From: Sabellastarte sp. h YS-2021
Lineage: Eukaryota > Annelida > Polychaeta > Sabellida > Sabellidae
Length of the DNA: 64,000 bases
Direction of reading: 5' to 3'
NCBI GenBank assembly: GCA_964017235.1
Contig: OZ024931.1
Coordinates: forward strand, 125,809,530 to 125,873,529
Shown here: positions 36,616 through 45,336 of the stretch, piece after piece
Layout of the letters: each line of letters begins with the position of its first letter
Numbering within the stretch: the first letter of the stretch is position 1
Notes under the pieces: generated by a model
Told to the model about the DNA's origin: nothing
The model's database searches: none
Seen by the model: the letters and a program-made list of their open reading frames with translations, nothing else
Made by a program: the position numbers and the translations under genes

Positions 36616-36689
36616 GAGGCAAGAATTTATGAGGAGGAAATCCTATCATGATATTGATTTTGAAGACAAGTAGGTTTCACTGTATATGC

Positions 36690-36885
36690 CCAATTAAAAA
36701 TTTAAAAACCTGTCTCCTGACTTTAATTTTCAAACAAATTACACCAAATTTGGACAATTCCGTCTGTACCCCATGAAATATCTACCCACCAAATTTGAGC
36801 TCGATTAATGTTATAGTTTTTGAGTTATAAGGGCAAAACGGTGCACAGACAGACAGACAGAAACAAACTGATTACAATAACCTCT
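36690..36885 (+). repeat. Dispersed repeat ending in (CAGA)n
   Basis: ACACCAAATTTGGACAATTC, CTACCCACCAAATTTGAGCTC, TTTTTGAGTTATAAGGGC, then GTGCACAGACAGACAGACAG. A partial inverted copy lies near 32190. It is a decayed non-coding repeat with a tetranucleotide tail. Confidence 0.5.
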
Positions 36886-37594
36886 CCTATCGTCGAGCGT
36901 TAACTATCTTTCGTGTTGAATGAAGATTTACTGCAGGTTTCCTCCATTAATTAAAGCATTTCTTTAAACGCACGTCTTATTTGTAGATTTGACAGTTGCT
37001 GGGGAAGCCCTCATGAGCTATTTTTAGAAGCAATTGCTGATCGGTGTATCACATGACCAACTTGCTGGAGGAAGATGACGTCAGTCCAGTCGGTAAAGTT
37101 CTTTTGTGACACTTAAACCAAGAGCTTACACAGTGATCTGGTCGTCCCCAAACCCCACTACTGACCATAAAGCCGGATGCCTATGGGGAGGCATTGTTAT
37201 ATTACTAGACGTGAATTTGAAGAACGCATTGTTAAAGTGCACGTTTTTACTGCAAAGAATGACAGATGCCGGGATAGCCCTTGTTAGCTAAAAATTGAAA
37301 TTGCTGGTCAGTGTTGTCACGTGACCAGCTCGTCAGTTGTCGTGTTCTTTTGTGATACTTAAACAGGCAAATGCGCAGAATTCTGCTCATCCACAAACCC
37401 CACTACCGACAACAAAGGCCGGGTCCATGAGATAGAGTGGTATCACAGAAGACGTGAGTTTTGAAGAACGCACTTCCGACTTTCCTGGTCGGTGAATCAC
37501 GAGATCATCTTCGTGACCTGGTCGGTGAATCACGTGACCAGCTTCGTGTAGAAGATGACGTCAGAGGTCGCGTTCTTTTGAGCTGGCTGGTCGG

Positions 37595-38130
37595 CTGATG
37601 CTTTAAAAGCAGAGAAGCCTGGACCAGTGCGCTCTGAAGATGAAAGTCCTGGTCGGTGTCGGTCTGATGATGGTTCTTCTTTCTCAGCCGGCTGTGCACT
37701 CAAACCAGTGTCCTGGCCATCCACTGCCCTTATTGCCGACACACGTGCCAGGGCCACAAGGGTGGGACTGAGAGTGACTAAAGATGAAGTTCCTTCTAAG
37801 TTGTAAATACTTTTGTCAGGCCGGCTGAACTGGAGCTTGCCGGTCGACTAATGCTTTACAGCAAAGAAGTCTGGACCAGTGCGCTCTGAAGATGAAAGTC
37901 CTGGTCGGTGTCGGTCTGAAGTCGGTTCTTCTTTCTCAGCCGGCTGTGCACTCAAACCAGTGTCCTGGCCATCCACTGCCCTTATTGCCGACACACGTGC
38001 CGGGTCCACAAGGGTGGGACTGAGAGTGACTAAAGATGAAGTTCCTTCTAAGTTGTAAATACTTTTGTCAGGTCGGCTGAACTGGAGCTTGCCAGTCGAC
38101 TAATGCTTTACAGCAAAGAAGTCTGGACCA
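37595..38130 (+). repeat. 253-bp tandem duplication (2.1 units)
   Basis: ATGCTTTA(A/C)A starts units at 37598, 37851 and 38103, so the period is 252-253 bp. Units hold GGACCAGTGCGCTCTGAAGA, CTTTCTCAGCCGGCTGTGCA and GACACACGTGCC. The first two units are nearly identical and the third breaks off after about 45 bp. Confidence 0.85.
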
Positions 38131-38661
38131 GTGTGCTCTGAAGAAATCTGAAGAATGCATCTCTTTGTTTTGGGAATTCCATCTATGTTAAATACTGCAT
38201 AGACTGATGTTTTCCGTGATTTAATAGGGGAATTCCTTCTATTTATAGTTAAAAAACTAGAAAAGATTGAAGTTTCTTTCATGATTGTAGCTGGAAGGTT
38301 ACAGAAGGTACATTCAAACAAAAGACACGGATAAAATACCTTGTAAGTAGGATATCCATTATTTTTCTTAATATTGTCGATCTGCCCCAAACAACACAAT
38401 GGTTGAATGGGAGGAAACTAGCAAAAAGGCTGCCTTCATATTTCTCGTAGATTACTAGCTGCCCTATCATCAACACTAAATTGAATCAACTAGGGAGTGT
38501 TTCCAGCAGATTTCTTAATGTATATCCATGCATGATATGTAGGTAACACTTCTACATTAAATTATTGCAAATAAGGTTAAAAATCTGTCATAATCCACAC
38601 TTTTCCTTAAAATATCTGGAGATTGTTGAAAAAACATGTCTTCACAGTACACACGCCAAAC

Positions 38662-38854
38662 AAAAAAGATGCTATGACGTTGTCTTGTCTAAACAGGAAG
38701 GAAGTGCGACACGCCATCTGGGCAGTGCACAGTACTGGGACCGGCCAGCTTGTGAGAGCATTATGCAGTCATATAAGATGACTTTTTCTGTCGTTTGGCG
38801 GGCCGGTCTGCGCCGACCGGATTAGCAATTGTCCATTGGATAGGATGTATTAAC
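38662..38854 (+). repeat. DIRS-like terminal inverted repeat, 5' end
   Basis: The reverse complement of 33157-33344, including CCGGTCTGCGCCGACCGG, itself an imperfect palindrome, and ending CATTGGATAGGATGTATTAAC. Confidence 0.8.
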
Positions 38855-38954
38855 GCAATAAAATTGTAATTTATTGTGTAACGGTGATTGTTTTGGAGAA
38901 ATTTAGTGGTGGGCATGAATGGGTACACGGGCGTGAACTGGTCCAGCACCACTA
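38855..38954 (+). mobile_element. Right half of the interrupted TIR element
   Basis: TTGTAATTTATTGTGTAACG through GTGGGCATGAATGGGTAC and GGTCCAGCACCACTA match the right half of the intact element at 40109-40329. Together with 32993-33156 it flanks the DIRS-like insertion. Confidence 0.75.
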
Positions 38955-39128
38955 TATATATTAATCACATAAATTAAATATTCGCTACTTTCTGGTTCTT
39001 CTGTCACAGACGATTTTTGTTATCACAATGCTCTGCGTGAATCGAAATGCTGATTAGGCTTATTGTAGTTTATGCAAGTGTTTTATACCATTTGACGGTC
39101 GAATTGCGGTTCCCGGGTGTATATTCGA

Positions 39129-39210
39129 CTACCAGACGTTTTGACCCTCCGGACGTTTTGACCCACTTTTTCCCAGACATTTCGACCTACTTTTGCCTGA
39201 CGATTCAACC
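39129..39210 (-). repeat. 'GGTCGAAACGTCTGG' motif cluster, right (inverted)
   Basis: CCAGACGTTTTGACC, CCGGACGTTTTGACCC, CCCAGACATTTCGACCTAC: three to four inverted copies of the motif seen at 31474-31541. Confidence 0.6.
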
Positions 39211-39412
39211 CAATTTGGAAGCATAGACGAAGATCAAATACATCTTCATGGATGCTTCCATTTTATATAATATTGCAAGGAAATCCCAGGGTAAATCTGT
39301 GTCCTTCTATCTTCTCATAAATATTAATGACTTGGGTGCTATGGCCGTGAGTTCTGTAGTTTAAATTATTTGATTATCATTCATGCTTCTATTTATAAAA
39401 CAGTATTTTATA

Positions 39413-39982
39413 GCAAGAGTCTATTGATCGGGTTCCCGTTCGTTAGAAACGCTAGCTATCGATCAGGTCCCCTGTAATATAATATGATGTGTTGCATATA
39501 TAATGTATGGCTATCTTTTGTTGTGTCATGATTTTAATGAAATAAAGCTAAAATAAGTTGAAAGGAGAAATATAGTGGCAATTTACAATGAAAAAAAAAA
39601 TTTTGCACAACACTACTACTGGATCCGAGAATTGAGTGCATTATGATCTACCGATATTTTACTCTCACTGCACCTAGTGTTGAACTTGCATGAAGTGAAG
39701 AAAACATAAGGCCATGATGCTGGTTTCTGACAATATTTTACAAAAAAAATGTCAAATGCTGTTACTTGTACACATGCAAACTGAAGAAAATATGAGGGCA
39801 CGATCGGTGGGTTTCCTTGCAATAATATACAAATAGAAGATCTAGCCAACCGTGATTAATTTAGTTAACCAATGAAAACAACTGTTACTGACAATTTCAT
39901 CAATTAGTACCAACTAAATAAAATGGGACCCGTTCGTTAGCCGCGCCTTCTATTGACCGGGTCCCCGTTCGTTAGCCACTTC
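39413..39982. mobile_element. 570-bp insertion flanked by 10-bp direct repeats
   Basis: GTATTTTATA occurs at 39403-39412 and 39983-39992 on either side. Near both ends lies a roughly 25-bp direct repeat, CTATTGA(T/C)CGGGT.CCCGTTCGTTAG (39421-39446 and about 39950-39975). The interior resembles, in reverse, sequence in unk intron 2 (46930-47150; shared AAAATATGAGG and AGAAGATCTAGCC). No coding sequence is seen. The 9-10 bp duplication would fit a MULE-type or similar DNA transposon, but no terminal inverted repeat is clear. Confidence 0.45.
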
Positions 39983-40108
39983 GTATTTTATAACAAATTG
40001 CGAGGAAATGTCAGGGGAAATCCGTGTCCTCGTATTTTCTCATGAATATTAATAACTTTGGTACTATGGCCGTGAGTTCTCGAGTTTGAAGTATTTGATC
40101 TTTGTCTA

Positions 40109-40329
40109 TAGTGGTGGTGGACCAATTCACGCCCGGGTACCAATTCAGGCCCACCCTCAATTTTCTTGAAGATTTATAATTTTTCATAGAGAAGATGCTT
40201 AACACATGACAGATAATCATCAAATGGATCATTTACATTTGTAATATATTGTTTAACTGTGATTGTTTCGGATACATTTAGGGGTGGGCGTGAATTGGTA
40301 CCCGGGCGTGAATTAGTCCACCACCACTA
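40109..40329. mobile_element. Intact 221-bp MITE with about 49-bp TIRs
   Basis: The left end TAGTGGTGGTGGACCAATTC is the inverse of the right end, with one mismatch in the first 20 bases. The match continues through CACGCCCGGGTACC to about 49 bp. TA flanks both ends, which fits a mariner-type TA target duplication. It is non-autonomous. It is the reference copy for the interrupted element at 32993-38954. Confidence 0.8.
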
Positions 40330-40456
40330 AACATTCCATTGCAAGGAAATGCCAGGGATAAAAGTAGGTCGAAACGTCCGGTGGGTCGAAACATCTTGAT
40401 ACCGTATATTCTCGGAAGGCCATTAGCAACAATAGACAATGGCATAGAAAACCCAC

Positions 40457-40491
40457 CATTCTACTAAAATCCCCTTCATAACATTAACCAT
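40457..40491 (-). CDS. GTF2H5: GTF2H5, first coding exon
   Basis: This exon encodes MVNVMKGILVE plus TG of a Cys codon, matching the N-terminus of the TFIIH p8/TTDA subunit. The ATG (40489-40491 on the minus strand) has an AAAATGG context, a strong translation start. The GTGGGT donor follows directly. The phase agrees with the exon at 11556-11736, whose first base T restores Cys before DPAMK. The exon is too short to show as an open reading frame; I found it by looking for the expected N-terminus once the second exon was recognised. Its match in residues, length and phase makes chance unlikely, but a closer paralogous exon cannot be excluded without transcripts. Confidence 0.85.
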
Positions 40492-42320
40492 TTTGATTTT
40501 CACTTTGATTAATATTATGGATACAACTTTTTTTTTTTTTTTTTTGCTGTATTAACCTCTTTTATCGCCCACATTTGGCTTGGACCGAACTAAACCCACA
40601 TATTTGACAAATATTTTACTAAGGTGTCGATAGTTTTAAGCGTTTTGTCTAACTTTGCTAACTCACTTTTATAAAAAAGCTTTTTAAAAAGAAACAAGGT
40701 AAGGCTCAACAGTCTATAAATATAAATCTTGATATATCTGTTACAAAACAGCAAACATAACATATTGTAGGTTATGTAATAGGGGTTGATGAAGGAAGGC
40801 CTTCAAGAAATAAAACTAATAAATCACCAAGAATAGAAGCCATTTACATAGTGGTTTATATTCAGAATCACTGATTTTTTAGTACAGTTAATCAAAGAAC
40901 CTTACTTCTGTAAACTACACCTAGGTGAGTAGCTTTGCTTTCAAAGCTATAGGCTCTTTGGAATCTACTGGTAGATTGACTGATAGGTGGATCTGATTGG
41001 CCAGCCTGTGAACACAATGCAAGAACTATATTGAACTTAAACATTGGGCTATGGGCCATCCCAAATCATGCAGAGACTACTTAGCACATGGTGATAACCA
41101 TCAACTGATCATTTATGCAAGTCAAATCATTCATAGTAGCCATAGTACTAGTCAGGTTCTATTAACGATATCAAAGATATTAAAGAGCCATTTTCAATTC
41201 ATCTTACATCTCAAAGCATCTTGAAAAAGCTACTTTCATAAAAATATGTACCCATTAATATTGTGAATAGGCTCACAAAAAGAGTAAAATCTGCATACAG
41301 GAATAGGTTTATCACTGATACTGCATTAATCAATATTAAAAATTAAGTTTTCTGTCTTGTAGATAATGGCTAAGGTATAAAACATGGCCTCAAGTGGGAA
41401 AGCTGGTAGTTGCTTGCCGTTGGTCGTGCAGAACCTTGACCAACTGTATGTACTGGTTTCCTCTGCCCTTCCAACTACCCATCGTGATATGACCTGTACA
41501 GTGTTGAAAGTGACGTAAAAACCCAAATAAATAAAATAAATAATGTACCTTTGAAAAACTAAAAATAGTCTTTTGAAATTGCTGATAAATACTTGAAGTG
41601 GCTGAATGTGAATAATTATAAACACACATCTTTTCATCAAAAAATTTCAACACATATTGATCAATATCTTTCTTGTGAAATGAAAATATATTTCACTATA
41701 AAGTTTCTCATGGATTAGTCTAAGGGAGTGATGCTTAATTTCACTTTGTATATATCAAGCCTGTTCATGTGAAATATTGTCTCAGCTAGTAAAGTACAGC
41801 TTCTTTTTTGGTGCAGGCATGCTGTAAAAACATTTGATACATACATGTTGCAGTACCTGATTATTTAAATAAGGTAATAATCAAACATGATATTGATATG
41901 GTCAAGTGAAAGACTGTATGTCTTCTAAATATTTAATACTTCATGCATGAGGATAAAATATGGTTTATCTAGATGACTCGAGAAAATGTTTTTTTAAACA
42001 CTTGCTTTTGAAAATTTCATGACTGGTGGCAGTACATTAAGCCTGTATCATTGATTATTGTTAACAGCATAGGATCTCTGTTTGATCCCAACGTGACAAT
42101 ATACACTGAATGCAATTATATGGATCCACCTGAGAAATGTCATTTTAAAAAGAAAACATCTCACCTAAAGTTGAACAGAAACAATACTTAATGCCTTGAT
42201 TCCACTGGCCTTGTAAAGGGCAATGGAATCAACTCCCAGGCTTATTTTTTTTTGTGTGTGTGTGTTTTACATCACAGGTAGTACCTTCGGATACCATTTA
42301 TATTGTGAATAATAGTTTTA
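40492..42320. other. Head-to-head intergenic region, GTF2H5 side
   Basis: Contains a poly-T tract (about 40529-40546) just upstream of GTF2H5 and a TATA-like GATAAAAG on the minus strand near 40559-40566. At about 41385-41480 a stretch translates on the minus strand to GSWKGRGN and similar phrases; it looks like a dispersed repeat rather than a gene. Near 42197-42240 TTGATTCCA and TGGAATCAA form a small inverted repeat. Confidence 0.4.
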
Positions 42321-42329
42321 AGGGCAGAA

Positions 42330-43857
42330 GAAACCAGTATTCTATTCTTTTCTATTCTATACTTTTCTGCGCTTAATCTCTGATAGGCAGACTCTAAGGC
42401 TCAACACCAAAATCAAATTAAAAAAATCATCTGTCCATAGCTGTTGCCAGGTCCAGTACCACGGAGATGCTGGATATAGTGTATGCTAAGTTGGGAATGC
42501 CCTTTTGAAGAGATGCGATTTTAACCTTTTCCTGAAACTGGCGAGAGTTGGGGCAGAATGGACCTCATCAGGCAAATGATTCCAAACCGTGGGAGCATCA
42601 AAAGCAAAGCTGTGGCCAAAGTGATTTTTTGATTTATGTACAGATGGACAGAATTGAGGAACCCCCAAGAACCTTTTATCTGGATGGTTGTATCTTGTAC
42701 TATATCTTCCACAACGAGTAGACAAAAGAGGACCAAAGTAACTGGGATGACCATTGTGAAGAATCTTGTAAACTAGAGTGGCAGTTTTGAAGATACAGCG
42801 AAATTCAACTGCAGCTGGGAGCCAATGGAGTCATTTGAGAATAGGAGATGCCCGTGTTACAGTTTGTGACAATCCTAGCAAGTGTATTTTGAATACACTA
42901 TAGTTTGCGCATGTTGAGACTGGACAAACTCCTGAAGAGAGAGTTGCAGTAATCAAGGCGACTGGTCACCAAGGTATTGGCTGCCAGGGTAGCAGCCTCA
43001 TCAGTCAAGTGCTTTCTAACCCGCCTGAGATCACAAATTTGAATGAAGCATGTCTTACAAATATTGCGGACATGATCAGCAAAGGAGAAATTAGCATCAA
43101 ACCATGCAGACACCAAGGTTCTTTACAAAAACTGCTGGATGCATGAAATTACCAAATATCCTAACTGGGAGATAGAGATCTAATTTCTTGAGTTGAGCAT
43201 GGGATCCGAAAATGATAAACTCTGTTTTGTCAGGATTTAATTTGAGCATACTTGACGACATCCATTTCTGAACATCCAGAAGACATGAATTCAGTTTGTC
43301 AAAAGCCAGGGTTGTATTTTTGTGAGACATATGAATAAACAACTGCCTGTCATCTGCATAAAAGTGGTATTTGATGTTGGGATGCATTCCAATAACCTTA
43401 CTCAGAGGAGTGGTGTATAAGGAGAACAGCAGAGGACCAAAAACTGGGCCTTGTGGCACTCCAAACAGCAGCTCATGCAATTCAGAGAGGGTTGACCCAA
43501 TTTTAATTGCTTGGAAGTGATGGCTGAGATAGGACATGAACCACTCAAGGCTGTGCTGCACGCACCAAACCATGGCTTAAGACAATTATGAAGAGTAGTG
43601 TGGTCAATTGTGTCGAACACAGCCAACAGATCCAGTAAGACCAATGCAGTCGGATCACCCTGTGATAGTGAGAGATGGATCTCATTTTTGATATGCAGCA
43701 GGGCGGTTTCCGTGGAGTGACCACTTTTGTATGCAGATTGCCTAGGATTATCAAGATTGTTACTATTGATATGTTGCATGAGCTGTTTAGCAACTACCCG
43801 TTGGTTTACTGTTGGTTCTGCATGATTCTTTACTATAAACCATAGGGCAAAAAGCAA
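42330..43857 (-). pseudogene. Decayed non-LTR retrotransposon (CR1/L2-like LINE)
   Basis: Minus-strand frames in order give RQSAYKSGHSTETALLHIKN, then VLLDLLAVFDTIDHTTL (catalytic block A), then GVPQGPVFGPLLFSLYT, YADDRQLF (catalytic Asp pair), LKLNPDKTEFIIFG, then RLDYCNSLF, and a C-terminal AFDAPTVWNHLP with SFRKRLKSHLF. This is the reverse transcriptase and C-terminus of CR1/L2-type LINEs. At least three frame changes (near 43550, 43110 and 42730-42890) kill it. The 5' part and endonuclease are missing, as in a typical 5' truncation. A short (AGAAT)n-like tail at about 42337-42360 marks the 3' end. It lies between the two genes. Confidence 0.88.
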
Positions 43858-44820
43858 ATAACTTCCAGCCTTTCCACTTAACCTGCAAGTAACTCAGTTA
43901 GGAACTCAAAACCCCACAAGTGACAATGCTGATGAGCTCTCTCAATTATAATTTTCGGCTGTTGAACAGCATGTAAATCTCCATACTGTTGCTTAAGATA
44001 AAATTTTTTTAAATCTTTAAAATTATAATTATGCCAAACAACATGCAGTTGATTAAACTGAGAGACATGCCTATCTATACACTTTCAACCTTCTGGACAT
44101 GTTATTATTATTTTTGTTAATATGTATCATTAAGTAGCTCAAACTATTAATTCTCATTTGACTTAATAGAAGTAACTTAATCTGTTAATCTTAATTTGTA
44201 ATTCCGAATTATATTCATGCATTATGAGGTCTTCATTTGGTACATTGGTGCATTTCATGTTCTCAAAATTTTACATCAGCAATATTACTTCATTACCCAG
44301 GGTATATATTCTGACCTTTCATCTTTAATTTTATGCTCATCCAATGAGATAATTCATTTTCATCAACCTGATGACTTCACATGAAATAAACAACAAAAAT
44401 TTTGTTTAAAAAGTCATCATATTGCTATACTGAACTGCCCAATTATTTTATCTGACCAAGCAAAGCTTGTTAAATAATATATGTATGTTTAAACTCAAAA
44501 GTCAAGAAGTCAGAAAACATTCAGAATCACCTATTCTTCAGTCAATGTGCTGCCAAAGTAAACATTCTAACATATATATGACAAGTATCACATCATTAAT
44601 ATATATCTAAAAGCTGAACACTGTTTTCATTCTGCATGGATCTTTAGAAAGATTTGTTTTCTCATGTTTTCCAGCATTTTGAGAGATATCAGTTTCCTTT
44701 CTTGAAATGAAAGCATTATTTGGAGCTTTCTACAACAATGTGTTGTGATGCTTGTGAATACTTGTGGAAAAAGTAATATTACTAAAATGTTTCATATGTT
44801 CAAAAATATTCCAAGTTGAT
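43858..44820. other. Intergenic stretch upstream of unk, nothing recognised
   Basis: AT-rich sequence with no visible exon or clear repeat. Confidence 0.4.
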
Positions 44821-44830
44821 ATAGCTCGCA

Positions 44831-44912
44831 TATATAAACGGTAGAGTCAAAATAGCTTTCCCTTTTCTTTGTTTTGGAAATAAAGTCATGTGATACGCCT
44901 CGACCAATCACA
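44831..44912 (+). promoter_or_regulatory. Candidate unk core promoter
   Basis: TATATAAA at 44831-44838 lies 132 bp before the start codon. TCATGTGA (44886-44893, an E-box of the MITF/TFE type) and a CCAAT box (44904-44908) lie between it and the ATG. If the TATA is used, transcription would start near 44862-44868 and the 5' leader would be about 100 nt, placing the other two boxes in the leader. If not, they would be the upstream elements. This is inference from motifs only. Confidence 0.35.
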
Positions 44913-44969
44913 GTGAGATAAACAATTGCGCAATAAGGATGCGCAGTGGTTCATTTATTGACAATCAAA

Positions 44970-45025
44970 ATGCCTTCGGATAACTCTTCTGTGCAGGCTC
45001 AAACTGAAAAGCCTCACCATTATAC
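44970..45025 (+). CDS. unk: unkempt exon 1 (start codon)
   Basis: Encodes 18 residues, MPSDNSSVQAQTEKPHHY, plus AC of a Thr codon, ahead of a GTAAGT donor. The EKPxHYTY motif at the end matches the N-terminus of Unkempt proteins just before the first zinc finger. An in-frame TAA at 44934-44936 and no Met between support this ATG. A at position -3 is favourable. The N-terminus is shorter than in human UNK, whose alanine-rich leader is missing. Confidence 0.9.
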
Positions 45026-45126
45026 GTAAGTAACTTTGTTCAGTAAAATTTCTAAGGTCATCCTTATCTAAAGGTATCTAAGATCCTTTTGACCAAAAAT
45101 GCTGTCTTATTTTTCACTTGTTGTAG

Positions 45127-45336
45127 GTATTTGAAAGAGTTTCGAACACAACAATGTCCGCTGTTCTTGCAACACAAGTGTACACAACACAGACCATTCA
45201 CATGTTTTCATTGGCATTTTATGAACCAAAGACGTCGTAGACCTGTGCGAAAGAGAGATGGGACGTTCAGTTACAGTCCTGATGTCTACTGTACAAAGTA
45301 TGATGAGACGACAGGAATCTGTCCAGAAGGCGACGA
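45127..45336 (+). CDS. unk: unkempt exon 2 (zinc finger 1, start of finger 2)
   Basis: Begins after a TTGTAG acceptor. Encodes YLKEFRTQQCPLF, the first CCCH finger (Cys in CPLF, HKC and FTC, His in CFHWH), a basic QRRRRPVRKRDGTF segment, and the first two Cys of finger 2 (VYCTKYDE..GICPEGDE). The GTAAGT donor splits the final Glu codon. Unkempt is a sequence-specific RNA-binding translational regulator in the cytoplasm with roles in neuronal form; its six fingers bind short U/A/G motifs in mRNA. Intron 1 is only 101 bp. Confidence 0.97.

Larger units (their letters stand above)
33157..38854 (-). mobile_element. DIRS-like retrotransposon, degraded, about 5.7 kb
   Basis: Long inverted ends (33157-33344 and 38662-38854, about 190 bp, very similar) bound the element. 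A third short copy of the outermost sequence, CATCCTATCCAATGGACAAT, lies at 33411-33430, just inside the low-coordinate end. A decayed reverse transcriptase on the minus strand (33761-34370) has the YLDDW signature and LGWLVNLEKSEL/GYQFDLRAG pattern of DIRS-type elements. Inverted terminal repeats plus an internal complementary region near the 3' end fit DIRS organisation. No tyrosine recombinase or methyltransferase could be recognised, so the element is dead. It interrupts the small TIR element at 32993-38954. Confidence 0.7.
11737..40456 (-). other. GTF2H5: GTF2H5 intron 1 (about 28.7 kb)
   Basis: The intron is bounded on the minus strand by a GTGGGT donor (40451-40456) and a TTGTGTTGCAG acceptor (ending at 11737), phase 2. 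It holds the 15-bp-motif composite element, three leader/array units, a long inverted repeat, the 145-bp array and the nest of TIR and DIRS-like elements. By length it is roughly 130 times the coding sequence it interrupts. Confidence 0.85.

Noticed and set aside
41326..41653. 104- and 87-codon minus-strand frames as a gene
   Set aside because: The recognisable stretch (GSWKGRGN...) is short, present in two frames and looks like a dispersed repeat translation. There are no splice or domain features.
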